From Sphingomonadales bacterium (GTDB taxonomy: Bacteria > Pseudomonadota > Alphaproteobacteria > Sphingomonadales > Sphingomonadaceae), in assembly GCA_016707885.1 (NCBI GenBank), contig JADJGU010000003.1:302036-366035 (forward strand): 64,000 nucleotides of DNA. The letters run 5' to 3'. A program made the position numbers and the translations under genes. A model generated the notes under the pieces. The model was not told the origin of the DNA. It made no database searches and saw only the letters and a program-made list of their open reading frames with translations. This document shows, piece by piece, positions 9,622 to 19,616 of the stretch (its first letter is position 1; each line of letters opens with the position of its first letter).

Positions 9622-10608
9622 ATGACTAAACCCAGCGATTTGACCGGGGATGACCATCTTATGGAACATGAGTTGCGCGCGATCATGTTGGATCAACGGG
9701 CGCGAAACGTTTTGCGGCCTGGGTTGTCCGAGCTTGATCCCAAACTGATGCGTCAACGTGCCTCCGCAGAACTCAACTGCTGGAATGAAGGGGCGCCTGC
9801 ACTTGCATTGGTGCGCGATTTCATAATTCCGTCAGAAATGGGGGGAATTGGCGTTCGGCTCTATGATCCCAACCCTGATCAATGCGTTGGTATTCTGGTT
9901 TATTTTCATGGGGGCGGTTGGATTATCGGTGATCTTGATTTGGAGGACGGCGCGTTGCGGCACATCGCTGCGCGCGGCGGTTTCAAGATATTGTCGGTAG
10001 ATTACCGACTGGCCCCAGAGCACAGGTTTCCCGCTGCTGTCGAAGATGGCGAAGCCGTGCTACGCTGGATCGAAATCAACTATGCAGAATTAAACATTGA
10101 CCCATCGTGTGTCGCAGTAGGGGGTAGTTCTGCCGGAGCCAATATCGCGCTTGGCACGGCCCTGCGTGTTCGGGACAATCATGGTCCGATCCCTGGCATG
10201 ATGGCGTTGCTTTTCGGCGCTTACAGCGGTGGCAATGGCGAATATTCGTCGCGCGCTTGTTACGGCGATGGTCGTTTCGGACTTCCGACTGTTGCGATGG
10301 AGTTGTTCTGGTCACTTTATCTTGGCGAGGATCGCACGCACCCGCACGCGGTTCCATTGGAGGCTGATCTGGCAGGAATGCCGCCAGCGTGGATCGTAGC
10401 GGCCGAGTTGGATATATTGTCCGATGAAAGTGTTGATCTCGTGAACAAGTTGAAGCTGGTCGGCGTGCCGACAACACTTAAGCTCTACGAAGGCGGAATG
10501 CACGGTTTTACGCATTATTTTAGGGTTTCTCCGCTCGCGCGCCGGGCTTTGGCCGAACTCTCCGATGCTTTACTGCCATTTCTCGGAAACAGGAGCGAAC
10601 AGGCATGA
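9622..10608 (+). CDS. Alpha/beta hydrolase, HSL-type esterase
   Basis: 328-residue esterase, second of this type in the locus. It has HGGGW for the oxyanion hole, the GSSAGAN nucleophile elbow, Asp in AAELDILSDES and His in GGMHGFTHYF. There is no signal peptide. The stop overlaps the next start as ATGA, coupling it to the GH78 rhamnosidase. That coupling makes a role in removing ester groups from rhamnosides before or after hydrolysis likely (inference). Confidence 0.87.
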   Translation: MTKPSDLTGDDHLMEHELRAIMLDQRARNVLRPGLSELDPKLMRQRASAELNCWNEGAPALALVRDFIIPSEMGGIGVRLYDPNPDQCVGILVYFHGGGWIIGDLDLEDGALRHIAARGGFKILSVDYRLAPEHRFPAAVEDGEAVLRWIEINYAELNIDPSCVAVGGSSAGANIALGTALRVRDNHGPIPGMMALLFGAYSGGNGEYSSRACYGDGRFGLPTVAMELFWSLYLGEDRTHPHAVPLEADLAGMPPAWIVAAELDILSDESVDLVNKLKLVGVPTTLKLYEGGMHGFTHYFRVSPLARRALAELSDALLPFLGNRSEQA

Positions 10609-13156
10609 CGATAACGTCACCACAATTCATTTGGCTTGGTGATCAGCCGATCGATCATCAGGCGATGTTTGTCTCGATCCACGGTAAACCTGCGCGTCGC
10701 ACAGATGAAGGTGAAAATCGCTGGATACTTGCGCGAGGCGTGGTTGACGTGTCGCCAAATGCCGGCGAAGTTGAGATTAACATAACGGTTGATGGGCAAT
10801 ATCGGCTGTGGCTGGATGGGGTGCGGCTTGGACAGGGTCCAGTTCGCTCCAATCCAGCTTATCAACGCACCGACTGCTATCGTTTAGGGGCAGAGTTTGT
10901 GGTTGGTCGTCATGTCATCGCCGTGCTCATTCATGTGCCGGGGCGTGACCTTGCCTGGTATGAGACGGTTAAGGGGGCATGGCAGCCCAGTTTTGGCGAT
11001 GGCGGCCTAATGCTGCGCGCGACGCGTGCGGAACAGCCTGAAACACTGCTGTTTGAAGCGGACGTGAACTGGCGGATAGTAGAGATCCTCCGCATGGAAA
11101 CGTGATACGCCAGTCGCTAAGCTGGGGTCAGGACTTTCTTGAAGACGTTGATGGTCGGCAGTTGGATCCGCTTTGGATTCATCCCGATTTTGACGATGGC
11201 GACTGGCCCTACGCACAGGTCATGGAAGCAACTCCTTCGGCAGAGGTTGCAGCCCGTGGATGGATGACAGCCCGCCCTTTTCCTGTGTTAGTAAAATCGG
11301 AAACCGCGCAGCTTGAAGAAGAACAAGTGTGGCCAGCGCACTTTTTATGGGCCAAGTCTGCCATTCCACGGCCTGATCTACCCGTTAAACAACGCCTGTT
11401 TGATGAAGAGATTACGGACCTAGCTGACGGCTCATGCGTTACTGGCGCCGCCAGCCTTTGCCTGCCCGGCGGCGCGGCGCACATTCGTACCGACGAGAAC
11501 TCCGATACAGTGCTGATGTATGAATTCCATCCGTATCGTGTCGGCTATCCATTTCTGGAAATTGATGCTCAGGGCGGCGAAATTATCGAAGTTGCAGTTG
11601 CCGAGTCACTGCCGGGAGAGTTCGGTAAAGGATTAACTGGTGACGGCTTGCGCAGCGACGAGCGGATGTGGGTCGCGCATGTTTTTCGTTATATCTGTCG
11701 CCCAGGGCGTCAGCGCTTCGAAAAATTTGTCGCCACCGGCGTGCGCGCTCTCCAACTAGTGGTTCGCGATGCGCCGGTTGGGGTTATCGTCCATGAACTT
11801 GGTCTGATTGCAACAGGCCAACCCTTCAAACCTGAAGGCAATTTCGCTTGTTCCGATCCAGTCCTGACGCGCCTTTGGAATGTGGGGGCGCATACCGTAC
11901 AGATGTGCGCGCAAGATGGATGGGTGGATTGCCCAGGGCGCGAATCGCGACAATGGTTGGGCGATGGTGTCGTGATGTTTGATATGGCAGCGCGAGCATT
12001 CGGACCCAGTTCATGGCCGCTCCAGCGGCAGTTTCTTGTTCAGGTTGCGGAAGGCCAGCGTGCCGATGGTCTGGCCCGAATGGTATCTCCGGGCGATATA
12101 CCGACCACTGCGATCACGATACCAGATTACACGCTTCTGTGGATTATCGGAGTGGATCGTTATTTCGAGACGTCATTGGATTTGCCGTTGATCGAGCGGC
12201 TGATGCCTGAAATCGAGCGGTCGCTTGGCTGGTTTGAGCGGATGGCGCAAGGCGGGATATTGGTCCGCGATATTCCCGAATGGCATTTTATAGAATGGGC
12301 AGATGTTGACCGGCGAGGCTGGTCGATGCCCTTTAATGCGCTCTATTGTGGTGCATTGCAGTCGGCAGCGCGTTTGGCTGAGTTCAGTCAAAGACCGCGC
12401 CTTGCCCTTCGATGGAAGGCCCGTGCTGCTGCTGTTGCTGAAGAGCTGAACCGCCGTCATTGGGACCCAAGCAAGACATTATATGTCGATTCGGTCGACC
12501 CTGAAACCGGCCAGCAAGCGGCACGCGTCTCTCAGCATGGAAATGCCCTTGCCCTGCTATTTGGAATTGCACCCGATGAAAGGCGAGCGGCAATACTTAA
12601 GGCGATCACCGATAGTTCCCGCTTGAATCTGACTAACGCGCCGCCGATCATGGTCGATGCTGGGCCGTTTGACGAAGTTCAGCAGATTGTGCGCGCGAAC
12701 AGCTTTTTCGGGCACTTTGTCTATGATGCCATTGCAGAAGCAGGCGGAGTAGATTGGGTGTTAGAAGAGCTGGCTAACGGCTATGGCCCGATGCTAGACG
12801 CAGGTGCTACGACGCTGTGGGAGAGCTTTACACCAGTTGCCAGTCTTTGCCATGGCTTCTCTGCAACGCCAGTCTACCAACTTTCGAAACATGTTCTCGG
12901 CATTACTCCTCTGGCCGACGGCTATACGCGTTTTACCGCCCGACCGGCGGGTAGAAAGATTGACTGGGCAACGGGAGTCGTTCCCACCGGACACGGCCTC
13001 ATCACCATTGAATGGATAAGGGAGGCAGGATATATTTGCGCAACTCTAGCTTATCCAGCCTTGCTTGAATTTGCGCCACCATCGACTGCGATAAACTTAG
13101 TCACCGACGAAGAAACTGATGGGCGTCGCGTGGCAAAATTCAAGTTATCGGCTTAG
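10605..13156 (+). CDS. Alpha-L-rhamnosidase, glycoside hydrolase family 78 (broken frame)
   Basis: Releases terminal L-rhamnose from glycosides by inverting hydrolysis. The N-terminal beta-domain is read from 10605 to a stop at 11105; the rest is read from about 11102 to 13156 in another frame (684 residues). The catalytic (alpha/alpha)6 barrel contains VDCPGRESRQWLGDG, the GH78 general-acid block, and the C-terminal WESFTPVASLCHGFSATP region is also typical. The junction overlaps as GTGA, so it could pass for two coupled genes, but neither half is a complete GH78. A short stretch in the third frame at 11086-11112 reads SSAWKRDTP, which matches the expected inter-domain sequence; this points to two compensating indels rather than a natural split. 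No export signal, so probably cytosolic. Confidence 0.85.
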
Positions 13157-14523
13157 TCAGAGCTGCGTTCGGCTATTTCAGCCTTAATGGCATTGAAGCG
13201 CTCTTCAGTCAGAAAATATCGCGGAATGATTAACAGCGCTACGCCCCATAATGTGAAAGGGACCAAGGAGTAAGCGAGCCGGATGCCCGATACCGCCTCG
13301 CTCGTCTGGGCGTCGGGCGCTCCGCCGCCCTGAAATCCAAAAAAACCTAAGAACATGGACACGAAGAAAGCCCCTCCTGCCATGCCAAGTTTTCGGCAAA
13401 AAGCCCAAGTTCCAAAAATAGCGCCCTCGCGGCGTTGCCCGGTAGACAACTCGTCATACTCGATGGTGTCTGCTACCATCGCGTTCGGCATCAACTGATT
13501 GCCTGCATCAAACATGCCGGCCAGTCCCAGGATCGGGAAGAGCAGCCAAGCAGTGGTCGGCGATAGAAACAATGCTGGCAGGCTGAGTAGTGACGCGCCG
13601 ACCAAGGCACCAATATAGGCTTCGCGCTTGCCGTACCGCCTTGAAATCCACACCCATGCAGGAGTGGCTATTGTTGCTGCCACGGCACCTGTGGTCGCAA
13701 AAGTTCCGACCATAACTGGTGGAAGTTTCAATACAAAAACCACATAATAGATCAGCGTCGTTGCTGTCGCCCCAATTGCCAAATTTTGAGCCAAGAAGGC
13801 ATACCATAATATCTTCAAGGGCTGATTGGCCATCAAGGCCTTATACTCCGCCTTGACGCCAACTCTCTCGACCTTGCGAGTGATCTGCGGGGCATCTTTG
13901 GTGGTGATGAATGCGACGATGCCCGTCAGAACCATGAAAGTACCAAATACCATCCCCAACCGGGCAAACCCGACGACGGGCCCTTCCGGCGTTGTGAATA
14001 TTCCAGGTGCGACCAGGATGGTAATAAGAATGCCTAGACGGGCGGCCATCATTTTATAGCCGGTCAGTCTTGTTCGTTCACGATACTCAGTGGTCATTTC
14101 AGCGGCCATCGAGGAATAAGGAACGTCATAAAATGTGAACGCAGTGCTGGTGATCAGATACAGTATAGTGACGTAGAGGATTTTCTCTAACTCGCTCGCA
14201 TCTGCCGGCGCGCGAAAAATCAGAGCAAATGCGATCCCGAATGTGAGAGCACCAAACAATAGATAGGGCCTGCGCCGGCCCATGCGACTTTGCGTCCTAT
14301 CCGAAATTGCGCCGACAAATGGATCGATGAATGCATCCCACAGCCGCGGGATCAGTAACGCGATTCCTGCCCAAAATGGAGAGATTCCAAGTGCTTCAGT
14401 GGAATAAAAAAGCATGAACGACATGGTGATGCCGACATAAGCAGCTATCCCCAGCTCGCCAGTAGCCCACCCGATGCTAGCAAAAGACGTTAATTCTCTC
14501 GGCGAACTGCGATTTTGGTTCAT
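13153..14523 (-). CDS. GPH-family sugar:cation symporter (MFS)
   Basis: Inner-membrane transporter of about 456 residues with roughly 12 hydrophobic segments. The glycoside-pentoside-hexuronide signature DPFVGAISDRTQSRMGRRRP is present after the second helix, as in MelB/XylP/YicJ relatives. Start at ATG 14521-14523 (MNQNRSS) behind GAGAGGGAA; the longer open frame adds only a poor N-terminus. It converges on the GH78 gene (4-base overlap at the ends) and diverges from the TonB receptor. It probably imports the rhamnoside or rhamnose delivered by that receptor. Confidence 0.87.
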   Translation of the reverse strand: MNQNRSSPRELTSFASIGWATGELGIAAYVGITMSFMLFYSTEALGISPFWAGIALLIPRLWDAFIDPFVGAISDRTQSRMGRRRPYLLFGALTFGIAFALIFRAPADASELEKILYVTILYLITSTAFTFYDVPYSSMAAEMTTEYRERTRLTGYKMMAARLGILITILVAPGIFTTPEGPVVGFARLGMVFGTFMVLTGIVAFITTKDAPQITRKVERVGVKAEYKALMANQPLKILWYAFLAQNLAIGATATTLIYYVVFVLKLPPVMVGTFATTGAVAATIATPAWVWISRRYGKREAYIGALVGASLLSLPALFLSPTTAWLLFPILGLAGMFDAGNQLMPNAMVADTIEYDELSTGQRREGAIFGTWAFCRKLGMAGGAFFVSMFLGFFGFQGGGAPDAQTSEAVSGIRLAYSLVPFTLWGVALLIIPRYFLTEERFNAIKAEIAERSSD

Positions 14524-14849
14524 ATGTTCCCTCTCTCGATGCACAATTATGATTATATATCATTGATTGTAGATAACGATGCCGTGCTGTGCAAGCTTAT
14601 CTCATTGATCTAAAGAGAGCGCCTTTCAAAAATGATGCGCATTTCATCGGATAATTGGGACAAAAATGACGCAAAACAGACATTTTCATGCCAAACGCAG
14701 ACCATCTACAAAACATCATAATCGAGCATAAGTGATAAAATTCTTGCAAACTTTGATCGGTCGTGTAATCTGGTTCCAGATGATACTTTTTGGACCGAAA
14801 GAACCCCGTGTTCCGCTCCAAGCTGGCTTGTCAAATGGGGAGGGTTGAA
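14524..14849. other. Divergent intergenic region between symporter and TonB receptor genes
   Basis: 326 bases without a credible gene. The left part, next to the symporter start, is AT-rich and contains TTGATTG at about 14561-14567, a weak echo of the TGATTGAAATT motif. Both divergent promoters must lie here. No clear sigma-70 boxes or hairpin could be assigned by eye. Confidence 0.4.
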
Positions 14850-17747
14850 ATGCAAAAAACATTCAATGAGCGTAAAAAATCGTTTTCAAAGCCGATCATG
14901 ACTTCAATTTCGGCGCTTTCGATCGCAATGTTGCCTTCGCTGGGGATGGCGCAGGAATCGACTGCAGACTCGGAGGAAGGGGCGGGGTCCGGTGAAATTG
15001 TAGTGACCGGATCGCGCATTAAGAGCGATGGCTATGACCAGCCCACGCCGGTTACGGCCGTTACGACTGCGGCCCTGCTCGAGTCCTCGCCACAAACAAT
15101 CGCTGACGGCTTGGTTAAGCTCCCGCAATTTAATGGATCTTCGTCGCGCACATTCTGCTGTGCGCCGGGATCACTCGGAAATTTTCTGAACCTTCGCGCA
15201 CTCGGCTCCACCAGAAACCTTATATTGCTGGATGGTCGGCGAATCACGCCAACGCGGGAAACAGGTGACGTCGATGTGAACTTGTTGCCTGAGTTGCTTG
15301 TACAGCGTGTTGATGTTGTGACAGGCGGGGCATCGGCTACCTATGGGTCGGACGCAGTCTCGGGGGTTATCAACTATATAACCGACAGAAAATTCAAAGG
15401 CGTTCGCGCAACTGCCCAAGCGGGTGTTTCAAACTATGCCGATGATCAATCGATCAAGCTGGGCATAGCTGCGGGCTCTGGTTTTGCTGGTGATCGGGGA
15501 CATTTTGTAGCTAGCCTCGAACATTTTAAGGTCAACGGGATTCCTTCGTTGGCAGATCGCCCGGACTCGCGGCGCGGCGGATTCTTGGGTGGGAATGGCA
15601 GTGCCGCGACGCCATTCACTAATCAGGAAAACGTCTTTCTGATCACTGCAACTGACGGTGGTGTAATTGTCAATCCTTTTGTCGGCAATGTACCCCTGCC
15701 GAATGCAGCGGCACCGCTAGCCGGGCTTGTATTTCAGCCCGGCGGCTCGACTCGGCCGTTCGTGCTTGGGACGCAGGTTCCCGGGTCGCCGGGCTTCACA
15801 TTTGGAGGCGACGGTCACCAGAACAATATGATGCAGCCCGCCGGGCTGCTGGAAACCGACAAGGGGTTTTTCGCTGCAAGTTATGACTTCTCGGACGTTC
15901 TAACCGGCTATGTGCGTCTTAACGCTGCCCGGTCGCACAATAATATGCGCATCCTGTCTGACAATCGCTCGGGTGCCGCCGCATTCACAATCTTTCGCAA
16001 CAATGCCTATTTGCCCGTCGCAACGGCCGCCGCAATGGATGCTGCTGGCCAAACGTCGTTTCGCCTGGGTCGATTTAACCGTGATTTCGGTGCAATCACG
16101 ATCGACTATGTCAATAAGACATGGGATGTGAACGCTGGATTGGAAGGAAAAATCGGTGCGTCGATGACATGGAATCTGTCATATGGACACGGTGAAACCA
16201 CTTTGCGAGGCGAAGTTCGCAATGTGTCCGATCTTGCAAAGATTTATGCATCAGCAGATGCTGTAGTCGATCCCGTGTCTGGCAACATCGTCTGTAATGT
16301 AACCTTAACCAATCCGGGCCTTTTCCCGGGATGCGTGCCCGTCAACTTGTTCGGAGTCGGGGCACCTTCCGAAGCGGCGAAGAGCTACTTTCTCGGCACC
16401 AGTCGGCAAGATGTGAAAAATACACAGGACGTCTTTGCTGCTGAACTTCAGGGAGCGCTGTTTGCGCTTCCAGGCGGAGATATGGCATTTGCTCTTGGCG
16501 GCGAATACCGCCAGCGGTCGCTGGTCGAAAAATCGAACGCCGTTGCATTGGGCCAGATTGCTGGGACTGGCGTTCGCGGAATACCCGGAGCCTTTTGCCC
16601 GACGTTGGCACTGTGCCGCTTTGGTGGGTGGAACCAAGGTAATTTCGGCGAGGCCAATGCAAGTGATGATGTGAAAGAAGGTTTTGTTGAATTGATCGCT
16701 CCTGTTTTTAAGGATTCCCCAATTGGCAAATCACTCGAGTTAAACGGTGCCTATCGCTATACTGATTACAAGAACAGCGGCGGAGTTTCGACATGGAAAC
16801 TAGGCGTTTCCTATGAACCATTGGATGGGCTGCGTTTCCGTGCTACTCGGTCACGCGATATTCGCGCTCCAAATCTATTTGAATTGTTCGCGGGGCCCGT
16901 CAACGCATTCACGCCTGGACTGGTTGATCCGGTATTGGGCCAGAACAACGTGATTGCCGTAACGAGAACGCAAGGAAATCCCGGTCTCGTTCCAGAAACT
17001 GCTAATACTTGGACGGCCGGTGCCGTCTTCTCACCGTCATGGCTTCCCGGATTTTCCGGTTCGATTGACTATTATGACATCAAGCTGACCGGTGCACTGG
17101 CCGCTACGACCGCGCAGGGGACGATCGATGGTTGCCAACGCGGCATTGCGGCGCAATGTGCACTCATAACGCGAGATCCTGTTACAAATGTGATCCAACA
17201 AATTGTCCTGCAGCAGATCAACCTGAACGCGCGCAAAGTGCGCGGGATCGACTTTGATTTTTCATATGCTCGGCCCGTTGGAGACGGTACGTTGAGCATT
17301 CGGCTGCTGGCGACACGAATGCTCGATTTCATCGACACGATTGGTACCACGCGCACGCAAAGTGCCGGTTTTTTTAATGCTGCGAATAACACTGCGTTGC
17401 CGAAATGGCGCGGAAATTTTACGATTAAATATGACAGCGACGCGTTCGGTTTGGCTCTGAACGAGCGCTTTATCGGTGGGTATAATCAGTTGCCTTTTGT
17501 TCCTGGACAGATTTTTACAGAACCTCATATTGGCAAGATTCTCTATACAGATGTTACGGCGACAGCGAAAATCGGAGCAAACACGGACACAAAGTTTGAA
17601 ATGTTTTTCACTGTGAACAATTTGTTCAACAAACGGCCCCCGTTCCTACCGAACCGGTTCGCTGCGAACCTTGCTTTCCCGACGGTTCCGAATCTTTACG
17701 ATCTAGACAATCGGTATTTTACTATTGGAGTTCGCACTCAGTTTTGA
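14850..17747 (+). CDS. TonB-dependent receptor
   Basis: Outer-membrane active transporter of 965 residues. A signal peptide runs to about residue 32 (SIAMLPSLGMAQ). A plug domain follows, beginning with GEIVVTGSRI and containing LNLRALGSTRNLILLDGRR and VDVVTGGASATYGSDAVSGVINYI. The rest is a 22-strand barrel ending in an aromatic C-terminus (FTIGVRTQF). Start at ATG 14850 behind GGGGAGGG; an upstream in-frame start at 14790 would bury the signal peptide. It resembles receptors typical of sphingomonads for plant or polysaccharide-derived substrates. Location beside GH78 and a GPH symporter suggests a rhamnose-containing glycoside as ligand. Confidence 0.93.
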   Translation: MQKTFNERKKSFSKPIMTSISALSIAMLPSLGMAQESTADSEEGAGSGEIVVTGSRIKSDGYDQPTPVTAVTTAALLESSPQTIADGLVKLPQFNGSSSRTFCCAPGSLGNFLNLRALGSTRNLILLDGRRITPTRETGDVDVNLLPELLVQRVDVVTGGASATYGSDAVSGVINYITDRKFKGVRATAQAGVSNYADDQSIKLGIAAGSGFAGDRGHFVASLEHFKVNGIPSLADRPDSRRGGFLGGNGSAATPFTNQENVFLITATDGGVIVNPFVGNVPLPNAAAPLAGLVFQPGGSTRPFVLGTQVPGSPGFTFGGDGHQNNMMQPAGLLETDKGFFAASYDFSDVLTGYVRLNAARSHNNMRILSDNRSGAAAFTIFRNNAYLPVATAAAMDAAGQTSFRLGRFNRDFGAITIDYVNKTWDVNAGLEGKIGASMTWNLSYGHGETTLRGEVRNVSDLAKIYASADAVVDPVSGNIVCNVTLTNPGLFPGCVPVNLFGVGAPSEAAKSYFLGTSRQDVKNTQDVFAAELQGALFALPGGDMAFALGGEYRQRSLVEKSNAVALGQIAGTGVRGIPGAFCPTLALCRFGGWNQGNFGEANASDDVKEGFVELIAPVFKDSPIGKSLELNGAYRYTDYKNSGGVSTWKLGVSYEPLDGLRFRATRSRDIRAPNLFELFAGPVNAFTPGLVDPVLGQNNVIAVTRTQGNPGLVPETANTWTAGAVFSPSWLPGFSGSIDYYDIKLTGALAATTAQGTIDGCQRGIAAQCALITRDPVTNVIQQIVLQQINLNARKVRGIDFDFSYARPVGDGTLSIRLLATRMLDFIDTIGTTRTQSAGFFNAANNTALPKWRGNFTIKYDSDAFGLALNERFIGGYNQLPFVPGQIFTEPHIGKILYTDVTATAKIGANTDTKFEMFFTVNNLFNKRPPFLPNRFAANLAFPTVPNLYDLDNRYFTIGVRTQF

Positions 17748-17859
17748 GTTAGTTTGAAGTTGCCGGAATGGCGAAATTTACTCCACCCTTCGGGCAATTC
17801 TCTAAAATTTCAAAAAAGCTGTGGGTGATTCGGGAACCATTTTAGCTGGGGACAGGACT

Positions 17860-18795
17860 ATGAAAAACTATCCGATATCGGGTGCACGATGGGTGACAGC
17901 GATCGCTCTTGTTTGCGGTTTGATTCCAAGCATGGTAATTGCAAAAGACAGGTCGTCAACCACTAGCTATGCACGCGACGATTCCGAAAGATTACTCGCA
18001 AAATCATCATTTGTTTCGATCCCTGTTTCCGATTCAGGTAAGGAATGGAGCCTAGGGGCCGTTCTTCATGTTCCTTACGGTTTTGAAGGAAAGCGGCCGG
18101 CGGTTGTAATCATCCACGGTTCAGGTGGAGTCGATAGTCGCGGTGGCCACTATGCAAACGCACTCAATCATGCAGGGTATGTCACATTGGAGGTCGATCT
18201 TTGGGCAGCACGTGGTGTGCAGAGTGCAGGCGGTCGGCCAAAAAGCGTAATCGAAACGCTGCCGGATGCCTTTGCATCGCTCAACTTTCTGACGCAAATG
18301 ACAGGTACGGTCGATTCCGAACGTATCGGGATTACTGGCTTTTCCTGGGGTGGAGTCGTATCAATGCTCTCAGCTAACAGGGCATATCGGGAGAAGTATG
18401 GGACTGGAGTTCAGAAATTTGCAGCGCATGCGCCATTTTACCCTGTTTGCTGGGGGTACAATGTCGTCCGCGGATATGATTTCAAAAATCTGACTGGCGC
18501 TAAGATATTGATACAGGCGGGCAAGGCCGATGTTTACGACGCCCCAGAAACATGCTCCAATATGGTCGCCAGCCTCGCGTCTGCTGATGCCGCATTAGTA
18601 GAGTTGGTTATGTATGACAACGCGACCCATGCTTGGGATCGCCGCGAACCTGACGCGACGGTTCCCGACCCAGCCTCGCATGTCGGTAAAGGCGGCATGG
18701 TACCACTTCGATACAATGCCGCTGTCACACGGAAATCGACTGAAAAATTGCTGGAGTTTTTTGCGGAAACGCTAGGTGGGCAATCTCTTCCTTAA
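17860..18795 (+). CDS. Secreted dienelactone-hydrolase-family protein
   Basis: Alpha/beta hydrolase of 311 residues with a signal peptide (WVTAIALVCGLIPSMVIA), so periplasmic. IHGSGG forms the oxyanion loop, the nucleophile elbow is GFSWGG (Ser, where true dienelactone hydrolases have Cys), and the His lies in NATHAWDRREPD. Start at ATG 17860 behind GGACAGGA. It follows the TonB receptor by 112 bases on the same strand and may act on the imported ligand in the periplasm as an esterase or lactonase. The substrate is not evident. Confidence 0.82.
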   Translation: MKNYPISGARWVTAIALVCGLIPSMVIAKDRSSTTSYARDDSERLLAKSSFVSIPVSDSGKEWSLGAVLHVPYGFEGKRPAVVIIHGSGGVDSRGGHYANALNHAGYVTLEVDLWAARGVQSAGGRPKSVIETLPDAFASLNFLTQMTGTVDSERIGITGFSWGGVVSMLSANRAYREKYGTGVQKFAAHAPFYPVCWGYNVVRGYDFKNLTGAKILIQAGKADVYDAPETCSNMVASLASADAALVELVMYDNATHAWDRREPDATVPDPASHVGKGGMVPLRYNAAVTRKSTEKLLEFFAETLGGQSLP

Positions 18796-19217
18796 TGTAT
18801 TCGGTTTTTGAGCGCTATTTGAACTAGCATCACCGCGATCTGAAACATCGTTAGGCCTGCAAATATCCATTTTGTTGTGGTGAATACGCTTGCCACCAAG
18901 GCCAATGCCACTGGCTTGGATGGATATAAAGTCAGTAGTAAAATTATGGTTGTATTTTCCAGCATGTCGAAAACGAGCAATAACAGGGGTGCTGTCATCA
19001 ATTTCGCGTCGTTTTGCATGTCCGACTGTCGGCCCAGCAATGCTATCGACCATAAGAAGAATAGAGTGTAGCTAACCGGGTAGATGATATCCGCTGTCAG
19101 TAGGAATGATCGATAGGCGCTGCGTCCAACGTCGGAGAACGCGACAAGCTTTGCGAAAGCCTCTGTTGGCGAATAAGCAAACATCAAATCTGTGCCATTG
19201 GTGCTGACGGGGAACAT
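18792..19217 (-). CDS. Small integral membrane protein of unknown function
   Basis: 141 residues with about four hydrophobic helices (near residues 38-60, 71-92, 98-112 and 115-135). I recognise no family. It ends tail-to-tail with the dienelactone-hydrolase gene, overlapping it by four bases. The start (ATG 19215-19217) is the first in frame. No catalytic motif is visible. It marks the boundary between the sugar locus and the conjugative element. Confidence 0.6.
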   Translation of the reverse strand: MFPVSTNGTDLMFAYSPTEAFAKLVAFSDVGRSAYRSFLLTADIIYPVSYTLFFLWSIALLGRQSDMQNDAKLMTAPLLLLVFDMLENTTIILLLTLYPSKPVALALVASVFTTTKWIFAGLTMFQIAVMLVQIALKNRIH

Positions 19218-19376
19218 GTACGGCAGCTCACACTGAAGCGATGTGCCCGATCTAAGGCCTAGAAGTTAGCGGACGCGGACATTGGTGTCTTATCCAAACA
19301 GCTTAGAACGCCCAAACGAGGGACCTGTGGTGCTTGGCGGAAGCCGATGCAGAGATTTAACGAAGCCAAAGCAAAG

Positions 19377-19616
19377 CTATCCCGTTCTATCCATGGAAGA
19401 ACCGTTTTTTCGCGCCTTCGCAAATTCACGATCGCTTGCCACAAAGCGTTCCAGCATGGGGGGAACAATCCGTTCGATGGCTGGTGCATTCTTGGCGTCG
19501 CCTCCATTGATGGCGGCCGCATAAGCGACAAGATCGCGGTGCAGCCGCGCCGAAAGCTCGACGGTCAACTTCACCGGTTTCTCGTCGGCCAAATCGGCAA
19601 GTTTCAACCGTGTCAT
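19377..19616 (-). CDS. DUF2274 domain protein (trb cluster)
   Basis: 79 residues, short basic/helical protein of the DUF2274 type (LKLADLADEKPVKLTVELSA, then a helical segment with RDLVAYAAAIN). The pattern resembles ribbon-helix-helix proteins. In sphingomonad conjugative elements it is the last gene of the trb operon, directly after trbI. Here its ATG overlaps the trbI stop by four bases (19613-19616). Function unknown; possibly a DNA-binding regulator of transfer. Confidence 0.82.
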   Translation of the reverse strand: MTRLKLADLADEKPVKLTVELSARLHRDLVAYAAAINGGDAKNAPAIERIVPPMLERFVASDREFAKARKNGSSMDRTG

